Shown here in pieces: positions 6,107-6,436 of a stretch of DNA of 6,436 bases; within the stretch, counting starts at the first letter, position 1; each line of letters starts with the position of its first letter. The stretch comes from an uncultured Oscillospiraceae bacterium. Lineage in GTDB: Bacteria; Bacillota; Clostridia; Oscillospirales; Oscillospiraceae. The position numbers and the translations under genes were made by a program. The notes beneath the pieces are model-generated. The model was not told the origin of the DNA. It ran no database searches and was given only the letters and a program-made list of their open reading frames with translations. The DNA lies in assembly GCA_937915075.1 (NCBI GenBank), contig CALDMA010000264.1, positions 1-6,436 on the forward strand, read 5' to 3'.

Positions 6107-6436
6107 TTATCCCTCGCACAGGATATCGATCAGCTCGTCTGCCTGCAGCCCCGCGAAATAGCGGGCTGCCTCCACGCCGTCAAGCGCCGCCGTGTAGCCG
6201 GCGCGGTCCGGCGTGTGGCCGACAAAGCGCGCTGCCAGCTCTTCCGGCTCCTCCGCGCTGAAAAAATCCCCCTTAAAGGTGACCGTCGAGACGAGGCCGT
6301 GCTCGACCGTGATGTACGCCTCGATCAGCCCGCAGCCGTCCACGCGGCGGCGGCGCAGCATCGTGCAGGCGGGAGACCTCCCGTAGTTCCACTCCCAGGT
6401 GGCATAGCGCTCCGCGCGCAGCTTCTCCACCGCCGC
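6107..6436 (-). CDS. lplA: Lipoate-protein ligase, C-terminal part (N-terminus beyond window)
   Basis: 109 codons plus TAA are present and the frame stays open to the right edge; the GTG at 6430 is an internal Val codon, not a start. The segment reads VEKLRAERYATWEWNYGRSP, the typical end of the LplA catalytic domain, and then the small C-terminal domain (GLIEAYITVEHGLVSTVTFKGDFF, EELAARFVGH, YFAGLQADELIDIL). LplA activates lipoate with ATP and transfers it to the E2 and GcvH lipoyl domains of 2-oxoacid dehydrogenases and the glycine cleavage system, in the cytosol. GC content is far above that of the genes to the left and its third codon positions are mostly G or C, so it probably represents the host chromosome, with the neighbouring block acquired. 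Confidence 0.9.
   Translation of the reverse strand, partial: AAVEKLRAERYATWEWNYGRSPACTMLRRRRVDGCGLIEAYITVEHGLVSTVTFKGDFFSAEEPEELAARFVGHTPDRAGYTAALDGVEAARYFAGLQADELIDILCEG

Noticed and set aside
6107..6430. GTG at 6430 as the start of a 107-residue protein
   Set aside because: The frame continues to the window edge and the sequence is the C-terminal part of a lipoate ligase, so the codon is an internal Val.

Overview
The window looks like a piece of a Gram-positive (Firmicutes/Clostridia-type) genome. Strong GGAGG-type ribosome-binding sites precede almost every gene, the operon is compact, and there is a Firmicutes-like SSB. No organism can be named from the sequence alone. All supported genes lie on the minus strand, so transcription runs from high to low coordinates.

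Right end (about 6107-6436): the C-terminal part of a lipoate-protein ligase gene. It is very GC-rich (about 65-75% in the stretches I counted) and is followed by a hairpin that can serve as its terminator. This looks like host chromosome.

Intergenic stretch (5680-6106): gene-poor and AT-richer. It holds a series of inverted repeats on the minus strand ending in a clear Rho-independent terminator (possibly a small structured RNA), and then the leader of the next gene, which carries two short hairpins with the same CCGTAAGG core.

Left of that (1-5679) is a block of about 50% GC: ssb; a terminator-like hairpin; then four tightly spaced genes encoding a two-helix membrane protein of unknown family, a 602-residue MoxR-type AAA+ ATPase, a 111-residue unknown protein, and a long CobT-like protein that combines an N-terminal HExxH putative metallopeptidase domain with a C-terminal von Willebrand A (VWA) domain. 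The last gene runs off the left edge. The ORF track misses this gene because it has no stop codon in the window; its frame is open for all 710 codons.

The most interesting content is the AAA+/VWA pair. MoxR ATPases commonly act with a VWA partner to remodel or load metal into a client protein (CobS/CobT, RavA/ViaA, NorQ/NorD, CbbQ/CbbO). Here no client enzyme such as a chelatase or oxidoreductase is visible. The ATPase has Gln-Glu where Walker B normally has Asp-Glu, the VWA partner carries an apparent zinc-protease motif, and the neighbours are an SSB and a membrane protein. With the GC contrast to the ligase gene, this suggests a module of an integrated mobile element whose client and role are unknown. 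No integrase, relaxase, phage structural gene, CRISPR array, tRNA or rRNA was seen.
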